A stretch of 64,000 bases of DNA from Actinopolyspora saharensis (GTDB taxonomy: Bacteria > Actinomycetota > Actinomycetes > Mycobacteriales > Pseudonocardiaceae). How positions within the stretch are numbered: the first letter of the stretch is position 1; each line of letters begins with the position of its first letter. Shown one piece after another: positions 10,806-23,945 of this stretch. The stretch is taken from assembly GCF_900100925.1 (NCBI RefSeq), contig NZ_FNKO01000001.1, forward strand, positions 1,984,001-2,048,000, written 5' to 3'. The notes under the pieces were generated by a model that worked only from the letters and a program-made list of their open reading frames with translations, was not told the DNA's origin and ran no database searches. Both the position numbers and the translations under genes were made by a program.

Positions 10806-11099
10806 TCAGTCCTCCGGCCCGAGCATCCGGTGTCGAGCCGAGAGCAACTCCAGTTCGGGGTAACCCGCCACAGTGCGTTCACAGGCTTCGAGAACCTCGC
10901 GAACCTGTCCGGCTTCGCCGGACACTGCCGACACCCCGATGACCGTACGCCGGTAGAGATCACGCCCGCCGACCTCGGCGACAGCCACTTCGAAGCGCCG
11001 CCGCAAATCGGAGACCAGCGGACGAACCGCCGCACGTTTCTGCTTCAACGAATGGACGTCGCCCAGAAGCACGTCCAGTTCGAGCGCTCCGACATACAT
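10806..11099 (-). CDS. ylxP: DUF503 family protein (YlxP-like)
   Basis: 97-residue DUF503 protein with the family opening YVGALELDVLLGDVHSLKQK and the core VGGRDLYRRTVIGVSAVSG. The family is found almost always between infB and rbfA and is thought to assist ribosome maturation, though its biochemical role is poorly defined. Here it lies exactly in that position. A strong hairpin separates it from infB. Confidence 0.93.
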   Translation of the reverse strand: MYVGALELDVLLGDVHSLKQKRAAVRPLVSDLRRRFEVAVAEVGGRDLYRRTVIGVSAVSGEAGQVREVLEACERTVAGYPELELLSARHRMLGPED

Positions 11100-11135
11100 C
11101 AGCTAATCGCACCACGTCGACGGGCTCACGATCGA

Positions 11136-11160
11136 GGGGGCCGTCGTGACAACGGCCCCC
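11136..11160 (-). terminator. Hairpin after infB
   Basis: Perfect 9-bp stem (11136-11144 with 11152-11160) and a 7-nt loop, starting 13 bp after the infB stop and before ylxP. It probably terminates or attenuates infB transcription. Confidence 0.55.
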
Positions 11161-11172
11161 CCTACGCAGCAC

Positions 11173-14439
<3,267 letters not shown>

Positions 14440-14519
14440 TGCTCTCCTCGTCTGGTGAGGTCGGGCGGCAGACCCGCTCGACCTCGTCCTACTGCCGGTA
14501 CGCGTTCATGGCTTCAGCT

Positions 14520-14909
14520 TCACGGCTGATTCATGACGGGTCGACCTGCTTCCTTCAACTGCCTGGCACGAGAAACTCTCGCATCGGCTTGCTCGTGAGC
14601 CACCTGCTCCACATAGGCCTGCACTGTTGTGCTGTCGAGTTGTCCTTGCACGCGCAGAGCGCGTGAAAAGGCCCGACGCCGCTCGGCCGAACGCAGGCAC
14701 GCGGTATCGGGGTGCAACCAGGCACCTCGCCCCGGGCGCCTGCGCCGAGGATCGGGGACGGTTCTCGAACCGTCCTCGGCCACCACTCGCAGCAGATCGG
14801 AGGCCCACGTTCGGGTCCGACACCCTATACACGTTCGAATCGGCTCGTGAGTTCCACCACGGACGCCAGTTGATCGTGTACGGATTCCCGCCCCCTCGCG
14901 TTGAGCCAC
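14520..14909 (-). CDS. ylxR: YlxR family RNA-binding protein (DUF448)
   Basis: 129-residue basic protein of the nusA/infB operon. Family signatures are RTCIGCRTRT near the N-terminus and GRGAWLHPDTAC further on. YlxR proteins bind RNA or nucleoid-associated partners and have been linked to RNase P activity; the role here is taken from the family. The frame is open up to 15047, inside nusA. The GTG at 14909 is chosen because it lies 23 bp after the nusA stop and is the last start codon before the conserved region. Its ribosome site is weak. Confidence 0.88.
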   Translation of the reverse strand: MAQREGAGIRTRSTGVRGGTHEPIRTCIGCRTRTWASDLLRVVAEDGSRTVPDPRRRRPGRGAWLHPDTACLRSAERRRAFSRALRVQGQLDSTTVQAYVEQVAHEQADARVSRARQLKEAGRPVMNQP

Positions 14910-14931
14910 TTGTGATTCTAACCTGCCGCTG

Positions 14932-16011
14932 TCACTCAGCCGAACCCACGGTCGGAAGATCGTCCATCGGAGGGACGAATCCCTCGGCAGCCGGGGGTTC
15001 GGCATCGGGGTGTCCTGCGGTGGTCGTGGGAGAGCTCGGGTCCGCATCGCTGCGGATGTCGATGCGCCACCCGGTCAACCGCGCTGCCAGCCTGGCGTTC
15101 TGTCCCTCTTTGCCGATCGCCAACGAAAGCTGGAAGTCCGGGACTATCACCCGTGCCGTCTTGGCACGTTCGTCGACCACCTCCACCGATACTACCTTAG
15201 CCGGCGACAGGGAGTTGCCGACGAAGGCGGCCGGATCCTCCGAGAAGTCGATGATGTCGATCTTCTCCTGCCCGAGCTCGTTCATCACGTTGCGCACCCT
15301 GGCACCCATGGGGCCGATGCACGCGCCCTTGGCGTTGACTCCCTCGACCGTGGAGTGCACGGCGATCTTGGACCGGTGCCCGGCCTCGCGCGCCACCGAG
15401 GGGATCTCCACGGTGCCGTCGGCGATCTCCGGCACCTCCAGGGCGAACAGCCTGCGGACCAGGTTCGGGTGGGTGCGCGACAGCGTGATCTGCGGCCCGC
15501 GCACCGTCCGGGAAACACCGACGACGTAGGACTTGATCCTGGTGCCGTGCTCGTAGCGCTCCCCCGGAACCTGCTCCGCGGCGGGGATGACCCCCTCGCT
15601 GTCACCGATCTCCACCACGATCATGCCGCGCGAGTTCGCCCTGGCGTCGCGCTGGATCACGCCGCCGAGGATCTCGCCCTCCTTGGTGGAGAACTCGCCG
15701 AAGGTCTTCTCGTGCTCGGCGTCGCGCAGCCGCTGCAGAATGACCTGACGTGCCGTGGTCGCAGCGATCCTGCCGAATCCCTCGGGAGTGTCGTCCCATT
15801 CCTCGGCGACCTCCCCCTCGGGGGTGAGACTGTGAGCAATCACACGCACCACGCCGGTCTTGCGATCCACCTCGACTCTGGCGTGCGGTTGGTGTCCTTC
15901 GGTGTGCCGATATGCTGTCAGCAGGGCTGACTCGATGGCCTGAAGGACCGTCTCGAATGGGATGTCCTTGTCGCGTTCGATCGCCCGCAGCGCGGCGATG
16001 TCGACGTTCAC
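14932..16011 (-). CDS. nusA: Transcription termination/antitermination protein NusA
   Basis: RNA polymerase-associated factor controlling pausing, termination and antitermination. The 359-residue protein contains the N-terminal polymerase-binding domain, an S1 domain and two KH domains ([36 protein letters not shown]). It lacks the acidic C-terminal repeats of enteric NusA, as is normal for actinobacteria. Its start overlaps the rimP stop by 4 nt, which indicates translational coupling. Confidence 0.98.
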   Translation of the reverse strand: MNVDIAALRAIERDKDIPFETVLQAIESALLTAYRHTEGHQPHARVEVDRKTGVVRVIAHSLTPEGEVAEEWDDTPEGFGRIAATTARQVILQRLRDAEHEKTFGEFSTKEGEILGGVIQRDARANSRGMIVVEIGDSEGVIPAAEQVPGERYEHGTRIKSYVVGVSRTVRGPQITLSRTHPNLVRRLFALEVPEIADGTVEIPSVAREAGHRSKIAVHSTVEGVNAKGACIGPMGARVRNVMNELGQEKIDIIDFSEDPAAFVGNSLSPAKVVSVEVVDERAKTARVIVPDFQLSLAIGKEGQNARLAARLTGWRIDIRSDADPSSPTTTAGHPDAEPPAAEGFVPPMDDLPTVGSAE

Positions 16012-16559
16012 CTCGACTCCTCCGTGTCTTTTCCGTCGCCGTCGGCGGCAACGTCCGCAGCCCGATCGAGCTTGGCCAGTTCCTCCGCCGGTGGCTGCTG
16101 GAACTCAACCTCGACCACCGCGCGCTCGATGTCACCGTAAATCAACCGCCGTACCCGGCCATCGGCGAGAACCCACACGCCGGACTCCTCGGCGCAGCCC
16201 ACTCTGCCGAGGAACTCACCACCGTCGGTCAGCAGAATCCTCGCGAGCCTGTTGCGCGCGCGCCGCCAGTGCCGTTGCTTGGTCAACGGCCGGTCCACTC
16301 CGGGTGAGGTGACCTCCAGAGTGTAAGAGCCGGCGAGCACGTGGTCGTACTCGTCCAGCGTCTCGGACAGGGCTCGGCTGACGTCCGCGATGTCGTCGAG
16401 GTCGACACCGTCATCGGCGTCTATGACCACCTTGAGCTGACGTCGACGACCGGACTGCTGCACATCGAGCTCTTCGAGATCGAACCCCACCTCGGCGACG
16501 GTCTGCGCCACGGTGGGTCTCAGGCGCGCGACTATTTCGTCCCGCGGCGGGCTGGACAC
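16008..16559 (-). CDS. rimP: Ribosome maturation factor RimP
   Basis: Required for 30S subunit assembly. The 183-residue protein shows the RimP core ([20 protein letters not shown], then [14 protein letters not shown]) and the C-terminal SH3-like domain. It is the first gene of the rimP-nusA-ylxR-infB series. The 255-bp region upstream, shared with the divergent lipoprotein gene, should hold the operon promoter. Confidence 0.97.
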   Translation of the reverse strand: MSSPPRDEIVARLRPTVAQTVAEVGFDLEELDVQQSGRRRQLKVVIDADDGVDLDDIADVSRALSETLDEYDHVLAGSYTLEVTSPGVDRPLTKQRHWRRARNRLARILLTDGGEFLGRVGCAEESGVWVLADGRVRRLIYGDIERAVVEVEFQQPPAEELAKLDRAADVAADGDGKDTEESR

Positions 16560-16815
16560 GTTTTACACTCCAAATGTCTGCGGCGGTTGAAGTTGTCCGG
16601 TGCACGGCGACGCCGAAAGATCTCATGCGATCCGACGCCACCCGCTTCGCGGGGACGCGAAGCTCCACGGCCGAGTACACCGATAAAAACCGTGGTCTTC
16701 CAGGGTATCGCGTCCCGCCCGCGGAAAGCGCGGCACACGCCCCCCACCGACAACGGGCCGCCGGGGAGCACCACAGCCACGCCCCCGCGCGGACTTGCTG
16801 GCAAGATGTGTAGGC

Positions 16816-17316
16816 GTGGATATTCCCTCCCGGACCGGCTCCACCTCTCGCCCCCACCGACTGGGCAGACGCGAACTGCTCCGCCTCTCGGCGCTGGCGC
16901 CACTGGCACCGGCCCTGATCAGCTGTTCGGCCCCGACGGACGAGAATCCCGACCTGCTCGTCCCTCTCGCCGAGAACGCGGACTCGGACGCGGAACTCGC
17001 CCGGGCCACGGCGGACAAGCACCCCGAGCTGGCCGAGCGGGCCGGCACGATCGCCGAGGTGCGCAGCGAGCACGCGAAGAACCTGCGCCGGGAGGTCAAG
17101 AGGCTGACCGGCGAGCGCGCGGCCACGAGCGCTGGTCGCTCCCCCGGCCCGGAGATCGCCGACGATCCGAACAAGGCGGCGGAGAAGCTGCGCACGGCCC
17201 TCGAGGACGCGCAGCGACGAACCGCCGAGACGGTCCCCCGGGTCTCCGGTTATCGGGCCGGTCTGATCGGCTCGGTCTCCGCAGCGTGCGCGAGTTTGCT
17301 GGAGGTCGTGCGATGA
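16816..17316 (+). CDS. Putative lipoprotein, partner of the ferritin-like gene
   Basis: 166-residue probable secreted lipoprotein. The N-terminus has a twin-arginine-like segment (LGRRELLRLSALAPLAP) and a lipobox ending at Cys37 (ALISC), implying membrane anchoring after processing. The mature part is charged and helical. The GTG at 16816 is chosen because it begins just before the signal sequence. Its stop overlaps the start of the next gene (ATGA). A comparable pair occurs upstream of rimP and near proS in mycobacteria (Rv2843/Rv2844, from memory). No enzymatic function is apparent. Confidence 0.75.
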   Translation: MDIPSRTGSTSRPHRLGRRELLRLSALAPLAPALISCSAPTDENPDLLVPLAENADSDAELARATADKHPELAERAGTIAEVRSEHAKNLRREVKRLTGERAATSAGRSPGPEIADDPNKAAEKLRTALEDAQRRTAETVPRVSGYRAGLIGSVSAACASLLEVVR

Positions 17317-17765
17317 GCTCGGCGGAGCTGTCCGAGAACGGCGAACGCGCCCTCAAGCGGGCGCTCGGGAGCGAGCACGCCGCGGTCTGGTTGTACGGGC
17401 TGGCGAAGGCCTTCGCCGCGGACTCCGGAGTGGTTTCCGCCGTCGACGAGGGGATCTCCGCGCACCGGGACCACCGCGACCGGACGAGACGGGTGCTGCG
17501 TGGGGCGGGCAGCACCCCCCCGCCCGCCGATCCCGCGTATCAACCTCCCGAGTCCGTCACGGACCAGACCTCGGCGGTTCACGCGCTGGTGGCGGCGGAG
17601 CAGGACTGCTCGGTCGGCTGGCTGGCCGTGCTGGAGCGCTCGGAGAACAGGCGGCTCAGCCAGCTCGCGCTGGACTGCCTCACCGGTGCGGCCACCCGTG
17701 CCACGACCCTGCGGCTCGAGATCGGCGAGCAGCCGAGCTTTCCGGCCTTCCCCGGCCGGACCTGA
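17313..17765 (+). CDS. Ferritin-like DUF4439 domain protein
   Basis: 150-residue all-helical protein matching the DUF4439 ferritin-like family. Helices carry SEHAAVWLYGLAKAFA and AVHALVAAEQDCSVGWLAVLE, with Glu and His residues at positions resembling the di-iron ligands of ferritin-like folds; metal binding is unproven. The ATG overlaps the TGA of the upstream lipoprotein gene, and GGAGG lies at 17301, so the two are translationally coupled and likely act together. The absence of a signal peptide suggests a cytoplasmic location. Confidence 0.8.
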   Translation: MSSAELSENGERALKRALGSEHAAVWLYGLAKAFAADSGVVSAVDEGISAHRDHRDRTRRVLRGAGSTPPPADPAYQPPESVTDQTSAVHALVAAEQDCSVGWLAVLERSENRRLSQLALDCLTGAATRATTLRLEIGEQPSFPAFPGRT

Positions 17766-17783
17766 GCCGCGCGGCGCGGGCGG

Positions 17784-18740
17784 TCACCCCGGTTCGTGGT
17801 CCTGCCGGGCCCCCAGCTTCAAGGCGTCCGAGGTGACGTGCTTCAGCCTGCCGTCGTCGCGGCCGCTGCGGTGGAAGTAGGAGGACTCCCCGATGACCAC
17901 CAGGCGTCCCTCGTGGGTCGAGGCGTATCCGTAGTCGTGGCTCAGGTCCGGATACCCCTCGGGAACCTGACTTCCAGCCGTGACCAGGTCCTCGATGTTG
18001 CCCGTTGCGTTCTGCGTAGCCAGCTTCTCCAGCTTGGCCGCGGACGCGGCGTCGGGCATCAGCACGGTGACCACGGAGGTCAGCACGCGCTCGCCGTTGT
18101 GCAGCCTGGTGGTGTAAAGGGCGCGGGTGATGTGCGAGCAGGTGGTGCCCGCGAAGAACTCGGCGATCTTCGCGGTCGAGTTGTCCGCGCAGTTCGCCGG
18201 CTCGTCGGCGACGTACTTCTCGAAGTCGTACTCGGTGCTCGGCCCCGCCTGCTGCGTGGCCGGGCTCTCGGAGGTGGACCGGGTCTCCGAGGGCTTGACC
18301 ATCAGCCACAGCACCCCGGACAGCACCGCGACGAGGACCAGCACCAGTCCCCGGATCACCCATCCCGCGGGAGTGATGCCCGTGCCTGCCCGCGAGTCTC
18401 CCGCTCCGTCCGGGCCTGGACGGGACTGCGCGGCACCCGCGGCGTTCGGGGGCCCACTGCCCGCTCCCCGACCCGGGGCCGGCTGCTCGCCGGGGGGACG
18501 CGAACCGTGCCCCCCGTTCGCGGGGGCGGCCGCGGCCTGGGGCGGCGGGAAGGTGGGGCGGGTCCGCTCCTCGCCGGGCCCTCCCGCACCGCCTTCCGGA
18601 TTCCGACCCTGTGTCACCCGGTCAGGTGGGCCTCCGGAGTCGCTCCGGACAGCGTTGAGTGGCGCGGTGTCCCCGCGCTCGAAGTTCTGCTGCGACCCCG
18701 TCATCTGTTCGGGTGCACCGTGGTGATCCGACACGGGCAC
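17784..18740 (-). CDS. Single-pass membrane protein of unknown function
   Basis: 318-residue protein with no family I recognise. Residues 1-120 are a Pro/Gly/Ala-rich, probably disordered cytoplasmic region. One transmembrane helix follows (WVIRGLVLVLVAVLSGVLWL), then an extracytoplasmic domain of about 170 residues. That domain contains two Cys likely to pair (near ANCADNS and TTCSHIT). The layout resembles the protein at 20420-21388, suggesting two relatives of a Pseudonocardiales membrane-protein type. It converges on the ferritin-like gene with only 18 bp between the stop codons. Confidence 0.6.
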   Translation of the reverse strand: MPVSDHHGAPEQMTGSQQNFERGDTAPLNAVRSDSGGPPDRVTQGRNPEGGAGGPGEERTRPTFPPPQAAAAPANGGHGSRPPGEQPAPGRGAGSGPPNAAGAAQSRPGPDGAGDSRAGTGITPAGWVIRGLVLVLVAVLSGVLWLMVKPSETRSTSESPATQQAGPSTEYDFEKYVADEPANCADNSTAKIAEFFAGTTCSHITRALYTTRLHNGERVLTSVVTVLMPDAASAAKLEKLATQNATGNIEDLVTAGSQVPEGYPDLSHDYGYASTHEGRLVVIGESSYFHRSGRDDGRLKHVTSDALKLGARQDHEPG

Positions 18741-18778
18741 CTACCGTAGCGGGTAACGATCGGGTGGAGAACAGCACA

Positions 18779-19831
18779 TCACCGCAACGGAGCGGAAGAA
18801 CTCCGCCGCAGCGCCTCCGACACCAGCCGGACGTCGTCCTCCGTGTTGTACAGGTGGAAAGCCAGTCGCAGCCTGCCGTCCCGCGCCGTACAGCACACCC
18901 CGGCTGCACTCAGCTCCGCGGAGGCGTGGGTCGCGTCCAGCGCGACTATCGGGGAGTCGGGCGAGGGAACCTCCAGTTCGGCGCACAGCGTCCCGGCCAG
19001 TTCCATGCAGTGCTCGCGAACTGCGGGGAGGTCGACGGTTCTCAACCAGTCGAGCGCGGCCGCCGCCCCCAGCTGGGCGAACCAGTCCGGGGAGGCGTCG
19101 AAGGCCCCCGCCCCCTCGGCCAGTCGCAGCGGCAACCCGTAAAGGTTGCTCCAGGGGTCCTGCCCCGCGTACCAGTTCGCACCGTGGGCCCGCTGAAGTT
19201 CCAGCACCTCGGGACGCGTCGCGAGCCAGGCCGCCCCGCGGGGAGCCATCAGCCACTTGTACCCGCACCCCACGACCCAATCCGCCCACTCCAGCTCCAG
19301 CGGCATCCACCCGGCCGCCTGGCTGACGTCCAGCAGCACCCGGACACCGTGCCGCTCGGCGACGGCACGCAGCTCCTCCGGGCGGAACACCCTCCCGTCG
19401 GCCGACTGCACCAGGCTGACCGCGACCACGTCGTGCTCGGGCACGGCCTCGAGCAGTCGGTCCGGAGGCACCTCGGTGACCCGCACTCCCCGGTCGCGCT
19501 GCACCGCGAACGGGAAGGTCACGCTGGTGAACTCCCGCTCGACCACCAGCACGCTGGTTCCCGCGGCAACACCCGCTGCCACCATCCCGACCAGCTGGGA
19601 GACCGAGCTCCCCGCGGTCACGCGCTCCCGCGGAACCCCCACGAGCTCGGCGAACCCCTCCTTCGCGCGCGCAACCGGCTCGTCGAACTCGGCGGCCGAG
19701 ATCCTGCCCTCGCTCCACCGGGTGATCGCCGCGTGCAGGGACTCAGCCACGAAATCCGGGGGAACCCCGATGCCGGCCGTGTTCAGGTAACCGGGCTCCA
19801 CCCCGAAACTCGCCCCGAAAGCCTCCCTCAC
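18779..19831 (-). CDS. Class V aminotransferase (PLP-dependent, isopenicillin N epimerase/cysteine desulfurase-like)
   Basis: 350-residue fold-type I PLP enzyme. The PLP lysine is in VVGCGYKWLMAPRG, and the PLP-binding Asp/Gln segment is LLDVSQAAGWMPLEL. The opening GYLNTAGIGVPPDFV is typical of the class V group. The substrate is unknown. The frame continues 105 codons upstream, but the GTG at 19831 is the first start immediately before the conserved N-terminus and avoids overlap with the divergent yjbQ gene. The ribosome site is weak. Confidence 0.82.
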   Translation of the reverse strand: MREAFGASFGVEPGYLNTAGIGVPPDFVAESLHAAITRWSEGRISAAEFDEPVARAKEGFAELVGVPRERVTAGSSVSQLVGMVAAGVAAGTSVLVVEREFTSVTFPFAVQRDRGVRVTEVPPDRLLEAVPEHDVVAVSLVQSADGRVFRPEELRAVAERHGVRVLLDVSQAAGWMPLELEWADWVVGCGYKWLMAPRGAAWLATRPEVLELQRAHGANWYAGQDPWSNLYGLPLRLAEGAGAFDASPDWFAQLGAAAALDWLRTVDLPAVREHCMELAGTLCAELEVPSPDSPIVALDATHASAELSAAGVCCTARDGRLRLAFHLYNTEDDVRLVSEALRRSSSAPLR

Positions 19832-19955
19832 GGGCGTGATCCTACGTTCCCGCGCGGGGTCCGGGCTAGTGCTCGCTCGGCGCGCTCGGTCGCCGGGCGA
19901 GCGGCTCCACCTCGTGCTGCGCGTCACCGCACGCCCTCCCCTAGACTCGGGAAAC

Positions 19956-20366
19956 ATGCACAGTGAGGAAATCGAGATACGCACCGGCGACCGCGAGGTC
20001 GTCCGCGACCTCAACGCCGAATGCGCGAAGTTCCTGCGCGGTGCGGACGGCGACGAAGGCCTCCTGCACCTGTGGGTACCGCACGCCACTGCGGGCATAG
20101 CGGTCCTGGAAACGGGCGCGGGCAGCGATGAGGACCTGCTCGCCACCCTGCGGGACCTGCTCCCCGCCGACGACCGCTGGCGACACCGCCACGGTTCCCC
20201 CGGGCACGGCAGGGATCACGTGCTTCCGGCCCTGGTGCCGCCCCACGTCTCGATCCCGGTGCTCGGCGGAAGCATGGCCCTGGGAACCTGGCAGTCCGTG
20301 TGCCTGGTGGACACCAACACCGACAACCAGGTGCGCCGGGTCCGACTGAGCTTCCTCGCCGGGTGA
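19956..20366 (+). CDS. YjbQ family protein (UPF0047)
   Basis: 136-residue YjbQ/UPF0047 protein. Family segments are visible: GLLHLWVPHATAGIAVLETG, then DRWRHRHG..HGRDHVLPALV and a closing LGTWQSVCLVDTN. The family has a thiamin-phosphate-synthase-like fold and weak activity of that kind, but its physiological role is uncertain. The ATG at 19956 is chosen although the frame is open from 19836, because the homologous region starts here. It is divergent from the class V aminotransferase gene. Confidence 0.88.
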   Translation: MHSEEIEIRTGDREVVRDLNAECAKFLRGADGDEGLLHLWVPHATAGIAVLETGAGSDEDLLATLRDLLPADDRWRHRHGSPGHGRDHVLPALVPPHVSIPVLGGSMALGTWQSVCLVDTNTDNQVRRVRLSFLAG

Positions 20367-20419
20367 TCCGCTGAACCGCCCGCACCACGCCTCCGCGCGC
20401 GGCCGGTAATCTCGAGGTC

Positions 20420-21388
20420 GTGACACAGCCATCCGGTGGGCACAACAACACGCCCGGCCGAGCCGGATTCGGCCCGCAGGGCGGACAACCTCCACAGTGG
20501 CCCGCGCACCAGAGCGGCTCTTCCGGCGGGTGGTCGGCAGGGGGGCACTCCAGTCCGTACGGCTGGCAGACCGATCCGGCGCGGCCCGGCTCAGCGAACG
20601 GGTCCGTCTACCGTGGTTTCGGAACTTTCGAGGAACCGGCCGGCGGCGGCAAACCCCCCGGAAAAACCAACCGGGGAGTGATCGGCGTCCTCGCTCTCGT
20701 GATCGTCCTGCTCGGAAGCGCGGTCGGACTGGGCATCTACTACGGGACTTCGAGACCGGCGGAGCAGCAAGCCGCGGGTGCGGGCAGCCGCACCACCTCG
20801 CCGCCCCGGACAACGCCCGGAGCCCCCGAGCCGCGGATCGAGGGCTGGCAGGTCGGCTACAACTCCGAGAGCCAACTCGCTTACGACGTCCCCGGGAACT
20901 GGAACGTGCTGGGGTCCGAGCGGGAGTACTCCATCCCCTCCCTCGGCGACGTCACCTTCCACGGCCTGGTCGACGGTCCCTACTACGACTGCGGCGGGAA
21001 GAGGGTCGTGGGCGGACGTGCCATCAGCACCACGGTGAAACCGGACCGGAGCATGTCCGAAACGGCCGAGGAGTTCCTCCTGCGCTCCGGCCGCCACTTC
21101 TACACCGCCGGAGGCAGTTCCGGGGAGGTGTCGGTCAATGCCGAACAACCGCGCGATGCCGACGTCGAGGGCTTCGAAGCCGTCCGGATATCCGGAACCG
21201 TGGAGATGCCGGAGACGTCGCCGTGCCTGCCCACCGAGGCCGAGATCTCCGCTCTGGTCGTCCAGGCGAAGAACAGCTACGTCGTGCTCGTGGTCAGCGC
21301 GGACAGCGAACGTCCGGCCTCCTCGCCGCCTGCCGCCGGGGAACGGACCGTACCGCGCGTGCTGGACAGCGCGCGCCCCGTTCGATGA
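20420..21388 (+). CDS. Single-pass membrane protein of unknown function
   Basis: 322-residue protein. The first 95 residues are Gly/Pro/Ser-rich and probably disordered. A transmembrane helix follows (GVIGVLALVIVLLGSAVGLGI), then a Ser/Thr/Pro linker and an extracytoplasmic domain of about 180 residues containing the paired-looking cysteines in YYDCGGKR and SPCLPTE. This is reminiscent of actinobacterial DUF8017-type exported domains, but the assignment is weak. GTG start. It has the same general layout as the protein at 17784-18740. Confidence 0.65.
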   Translation: MTQPSGGHNNTPGRAGFGPQGGQPPQWPAHQSGSSGGWSAGGHSSPYGWQTDPARPGSANGSVYRGFGTFEEPAGGGKPPGKTNRGVIGVLALVIVLLGSAVGLGIYYGTSRPAEQQAAGAGSRTTSPPRTTPGAPEPRIEGWQVGYNSESQLAYDVPGNWNVLGSEREYSIPSLGDVTFHGLVDGPYYDCGGKRVVGGRAISTTVKPDRSMSETAEEFLLRSGRHFYTAGGSSGEVSVNAEQPRDADVEGFEAVRISGTVEMPETSPCLPTEAEISALVVQAKNSYVVLVVSADSERPASSPPAAGERTVPRVLDSARPVR

Positions 21389-21536
21389 CCCCCGGCCGGT
21401 CCACTGCGCTCCCCCGAGGGCGCGGCGGTGAGCGCGGTTCCCACCTCACCGGAGCCGCGCGGGAGAGCAAGCCGTCGCCGCGGGCCGGCCCCGTTCGCCC
21501 TCGGAGCACGGGGCCGGGCCCTCGGCGGTCGTCACT

Positions 21537-23285
21537 TCAGCTCCGCACCAGCTCGACCAGCTGATCGACCACCTCGTCGGCGGCCACCTCGGTCCGCTCC
21601 CCCGAGGCGCGGTCCTTGAGCTCGACCACGCCCCTGGACAGCCCCTTGCCGACCACCAGGATCGTGGGAACGCCGACCAGCTCCGCATCGGCGAACTTCA
21701 CCCCGGGCGAGACGTTCCGGTCGTCGAGGACCACCCGGACACCCGCGTCGTCCAGTTCGGCCGAGATCCGCTCCGCCTCGGTCCCGAGGGCGTCGTCCTT
21801 GCCCGCGATCACCACGTGCACATCGGCCGGGGCCACCGCACGCGGCCAGACCAGCCCGAGTTCGTCGTGGTGCTGCTCGGCGATCGCCGCGACCAGCCGG
21901 GAGACGCCCACCCCGTAGGACCCCATGGTCACCCGTTTGGGTTGGCCGTCCTGTCCGAGCGCGTCCAGCGAGATCGCGTCGGTGTACTTGCGCCCGAGCT
22001 GGAAGATGTGCCCGATCTCGATCCCCCGCGCCGCCTGGAGAACACCGTGCCCGTCGGGGGAGGGGTCCCCCTCGCGCACCTCGGCTGCCTCGATCGTGCC
22101 GTCCGGGGTGAAGTCGCGGCCGCACACCAGGTCGACCACGTGGTGGTCGGACTTGTCCGCACCGGTGACCCAGGCGCTCCCGTTCGACACCCGCGGGTCG
22201 ACGAGGTAGCGCACCCCGTTGTCCTGCAGGGCCTTGGGCCCCACGTACCCCTTCACCAGGAAGGGGTTGGCCGCGAAGTCCGCGTCGTCGACCAGGGCCA
22301 CCTCTGCCGGTTCCAGCGCGGCCTCCAGCCGCTTCATGTCCACCTCGCGGTCACCGGGCACGCCCACCGCGAGCAGCGTCCACTCCTCAGCACCCGGTTG
22401 CCGCGTCTTGACCAGCACGTTCTTCAACGTGTCCGCCGCCGTGAACTTCCTGTCCGACTCCGCGTCGTTCAAGAACTCCACGAGGCTCTCGATGGTCGGG
22501 GTGTCCGGGGTGTGGTGCACCTCGGCCTGCGGACGCCCCTCCACGGGAAGTTCGGGGGCGGGCGGGGTGGTCACGGCCTCGACGTTGGCCGCGTAGTCGG
22601 ACTCGCTGCTGCGCACGAAGGTGTCCTCCCCGGTGGGGCACTCCGCGAGGAACTCCTCGGAGGCGGACCCGCCCATGGCACCCGAAGTGGCCGCCACGAC
22701 GGTGTAGCGCAGCCCGAGCCGGTCGAAGAGCCTCGTGTAGGCGTCCCGGTGCAGCCGGTAGGAGCTGCCGAGCTGCTCGTCGTCCAGGTCGAAGGAGTAC
22801 GAGTCCTTCATGACGAACTCCCGGCCGCGCAGGATCCCCGCCCGGGGGCGCTCCTCGTCGCGGTACTTCGTCTGGACCTGGTAGAGGATCACGGGGAAGT
22901 CGCGGTAGGAGTTGTACTCACCCTTGACGGTCTGCGCGAACAGCTCCTCGTGGGTCGGGCCGAGCAGGTAGTCGGCCTTCTTCCTGTCCTTGAGGCGGAA
23001 CATGTTCGGGCCGTACTCGGTCCAGCGCCCGGTCGTCTCGTAGGGCTCCTTCGGAAGCAGGGCGGGCAGGTGGATCTCCTGGCCGCCGATGGCGTCCATC
23101 TCCGCCCGCACCGCCTGCTCGATGTTGCGCAGCACGCGCAGCCCGAGCGGCAGCCAGGAGTAGATGCCCGGCGCTACCCGACGCACGTATCCGGCGCGCA
23201 CCAGCAGACGGTGACTCGGCACCTCCGCATCCGCCGGATCCTCCCGCAGGGTACGCAGGAACAACGTCGACATCCTCGTGATCAC
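21537..23285 (-). CDS. proS: Prolyl-tRNA synthetase (bacterial type with editing insertion)
   Basis: Class II synthetase charging tRNA-Pro. The 582-residue protein opens [20 protein letters not shown], has class II motif 2 around [22 protein letters not shown] (read across residues 140-165), and contains the INS editing domain between motifs 2 and 3. This defines the prokaryote-type ProS. The GTG start at 23285 fits family N-termini. In mycobacteria proS also lies near rimP and the lipoprotein/ferritin-like pair, so local gene order is conserved. Confidence 0.97.
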   Translation of the reverse strand: MITRMSTLFLRTLREDPADAEVPSHRLLVRAGYVRRVAPGIYSWLPLGLRVLRNIEQAVRAEMDAIGGQEIHLPALLPKEPYETTGRWTEYGPNMFRLKDRKKADYLLGPTHEELFAQTVKGEYNSYRDFPVILYQVQTKYRDEERPRAGILRGREFVMKDSYSFDLDDEQLGSSYRLHRDAYTRLFDRLGLRYTVVAATSGAMGGSASEEFLAECPTGEDTFVRSSESDYAANVEAVTTPPAPELPVEGRPQAEVHHTPDTPTIESLVEFLNDAESDRKFTAADTLKNVLVKTRQPGAEEWTLLAVGVPGDREVDMKRLEAALEPAEVALVDDADFAANPFLVKGYVGPKALQDNGVRYLVDPRVSNGSAWVTGADKSDHHVVDLVCGRDFTPDGTIEAAEVREGDPSPDGHGVLQAARGIEIGHIFQLGRKYTDAISLDALGQDGQPKRVTMGSYGVGVSRLVAAIAEQHHDELGLVWPRAVAPADVHVVIAGKDDALGTEAERISAELDDAGVRVVLDDRNVSPGVKFADAELVGVPTILVVGKGLSRGVVELKDRASGERTEVAADEVVDQLVELVRS

Positions 23286-23553
23286 GGCTGCGCGCTCCTT
23301 TACGCCTCGCGCTTTCCTCGCGTATTTCCGGAAAGCCTAGCTGGTCATACGAACGGCGATATCAGCGACTCCCGCACCAGGGGCACGGCCACGACATGCT
23401 GCCCTCCCGCTCCGGCCGCACCGCGGGCGGGGAACCGACCTGCGCATCCTCGCAGGCTCCCGTTCGGGGGAAACGCACCGAGCGGTTCGGCCGATCGCGG
23501 ATCGATGTGGCCCAATTGGGGTGAGGTGGCCGCGTCACGGAAAACGGACGGAA

Positions 23554-23820
23554 ATGCATCCCGAGAACCACGAGAACCGAGCACGATTCTGGCACCCGGC
23601 GCGGAGAGTCGACGGGAAGCGCCACGTCTTCCACGGGAGCGGTCCCGGGACGGGTTGGGACGCGAAGGACACCCTGTGCGGTTCGTCCGTCGACCCGGCG
23701 CCCGTGAGTTCCACCGAGTGGCTGCTCCACCCGACCTGCCCGGACTGCTGGGAGGAACTCGTGCGCGAACAGGTACCGGACTCCCCGTCCGGAGCTCAGC
23801 TGGACGACGGGTCCACCTGA
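23554..23820 (+). CDS. Small zinc-finger-like protein
   Basis: 88-residue protein of a type I associate with Pseudonocardiales. It has an HPARRVDGKRHVF segment, a TLCGSSV segment and a C-terminal TEWLLHPTCPDCW, so His and Cys residues are positioned as plausible zinc ligands. No catalytic domain is visible and the function is unknown. The ATG at 23554 is chosen over an upstream in-frame start at 23521, because the conserved part begins shortly after it. It is divergent from proS. Confidence 0.6.
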   Translation: MHPENHENRARFWHPARRVDGKRHVFHGSGPGTGWDAKDTLCGSSVDPAPVSSTEWLLHPTCPDCWEELVREQVPDSPSGAQLDDGST

Positions 23821-23945
23821 CGGGGTCCGCGGAACGTCCCCTCCTGGAGGCCGCGCGGGGCGATTCGCCCGGCGGTCCGGGACGGGGCGGGACGCGGCCG
23901 ACCCGTCGAGCGGCTCGACCGGCCCACCCCCTAGGCTCACGTCAC

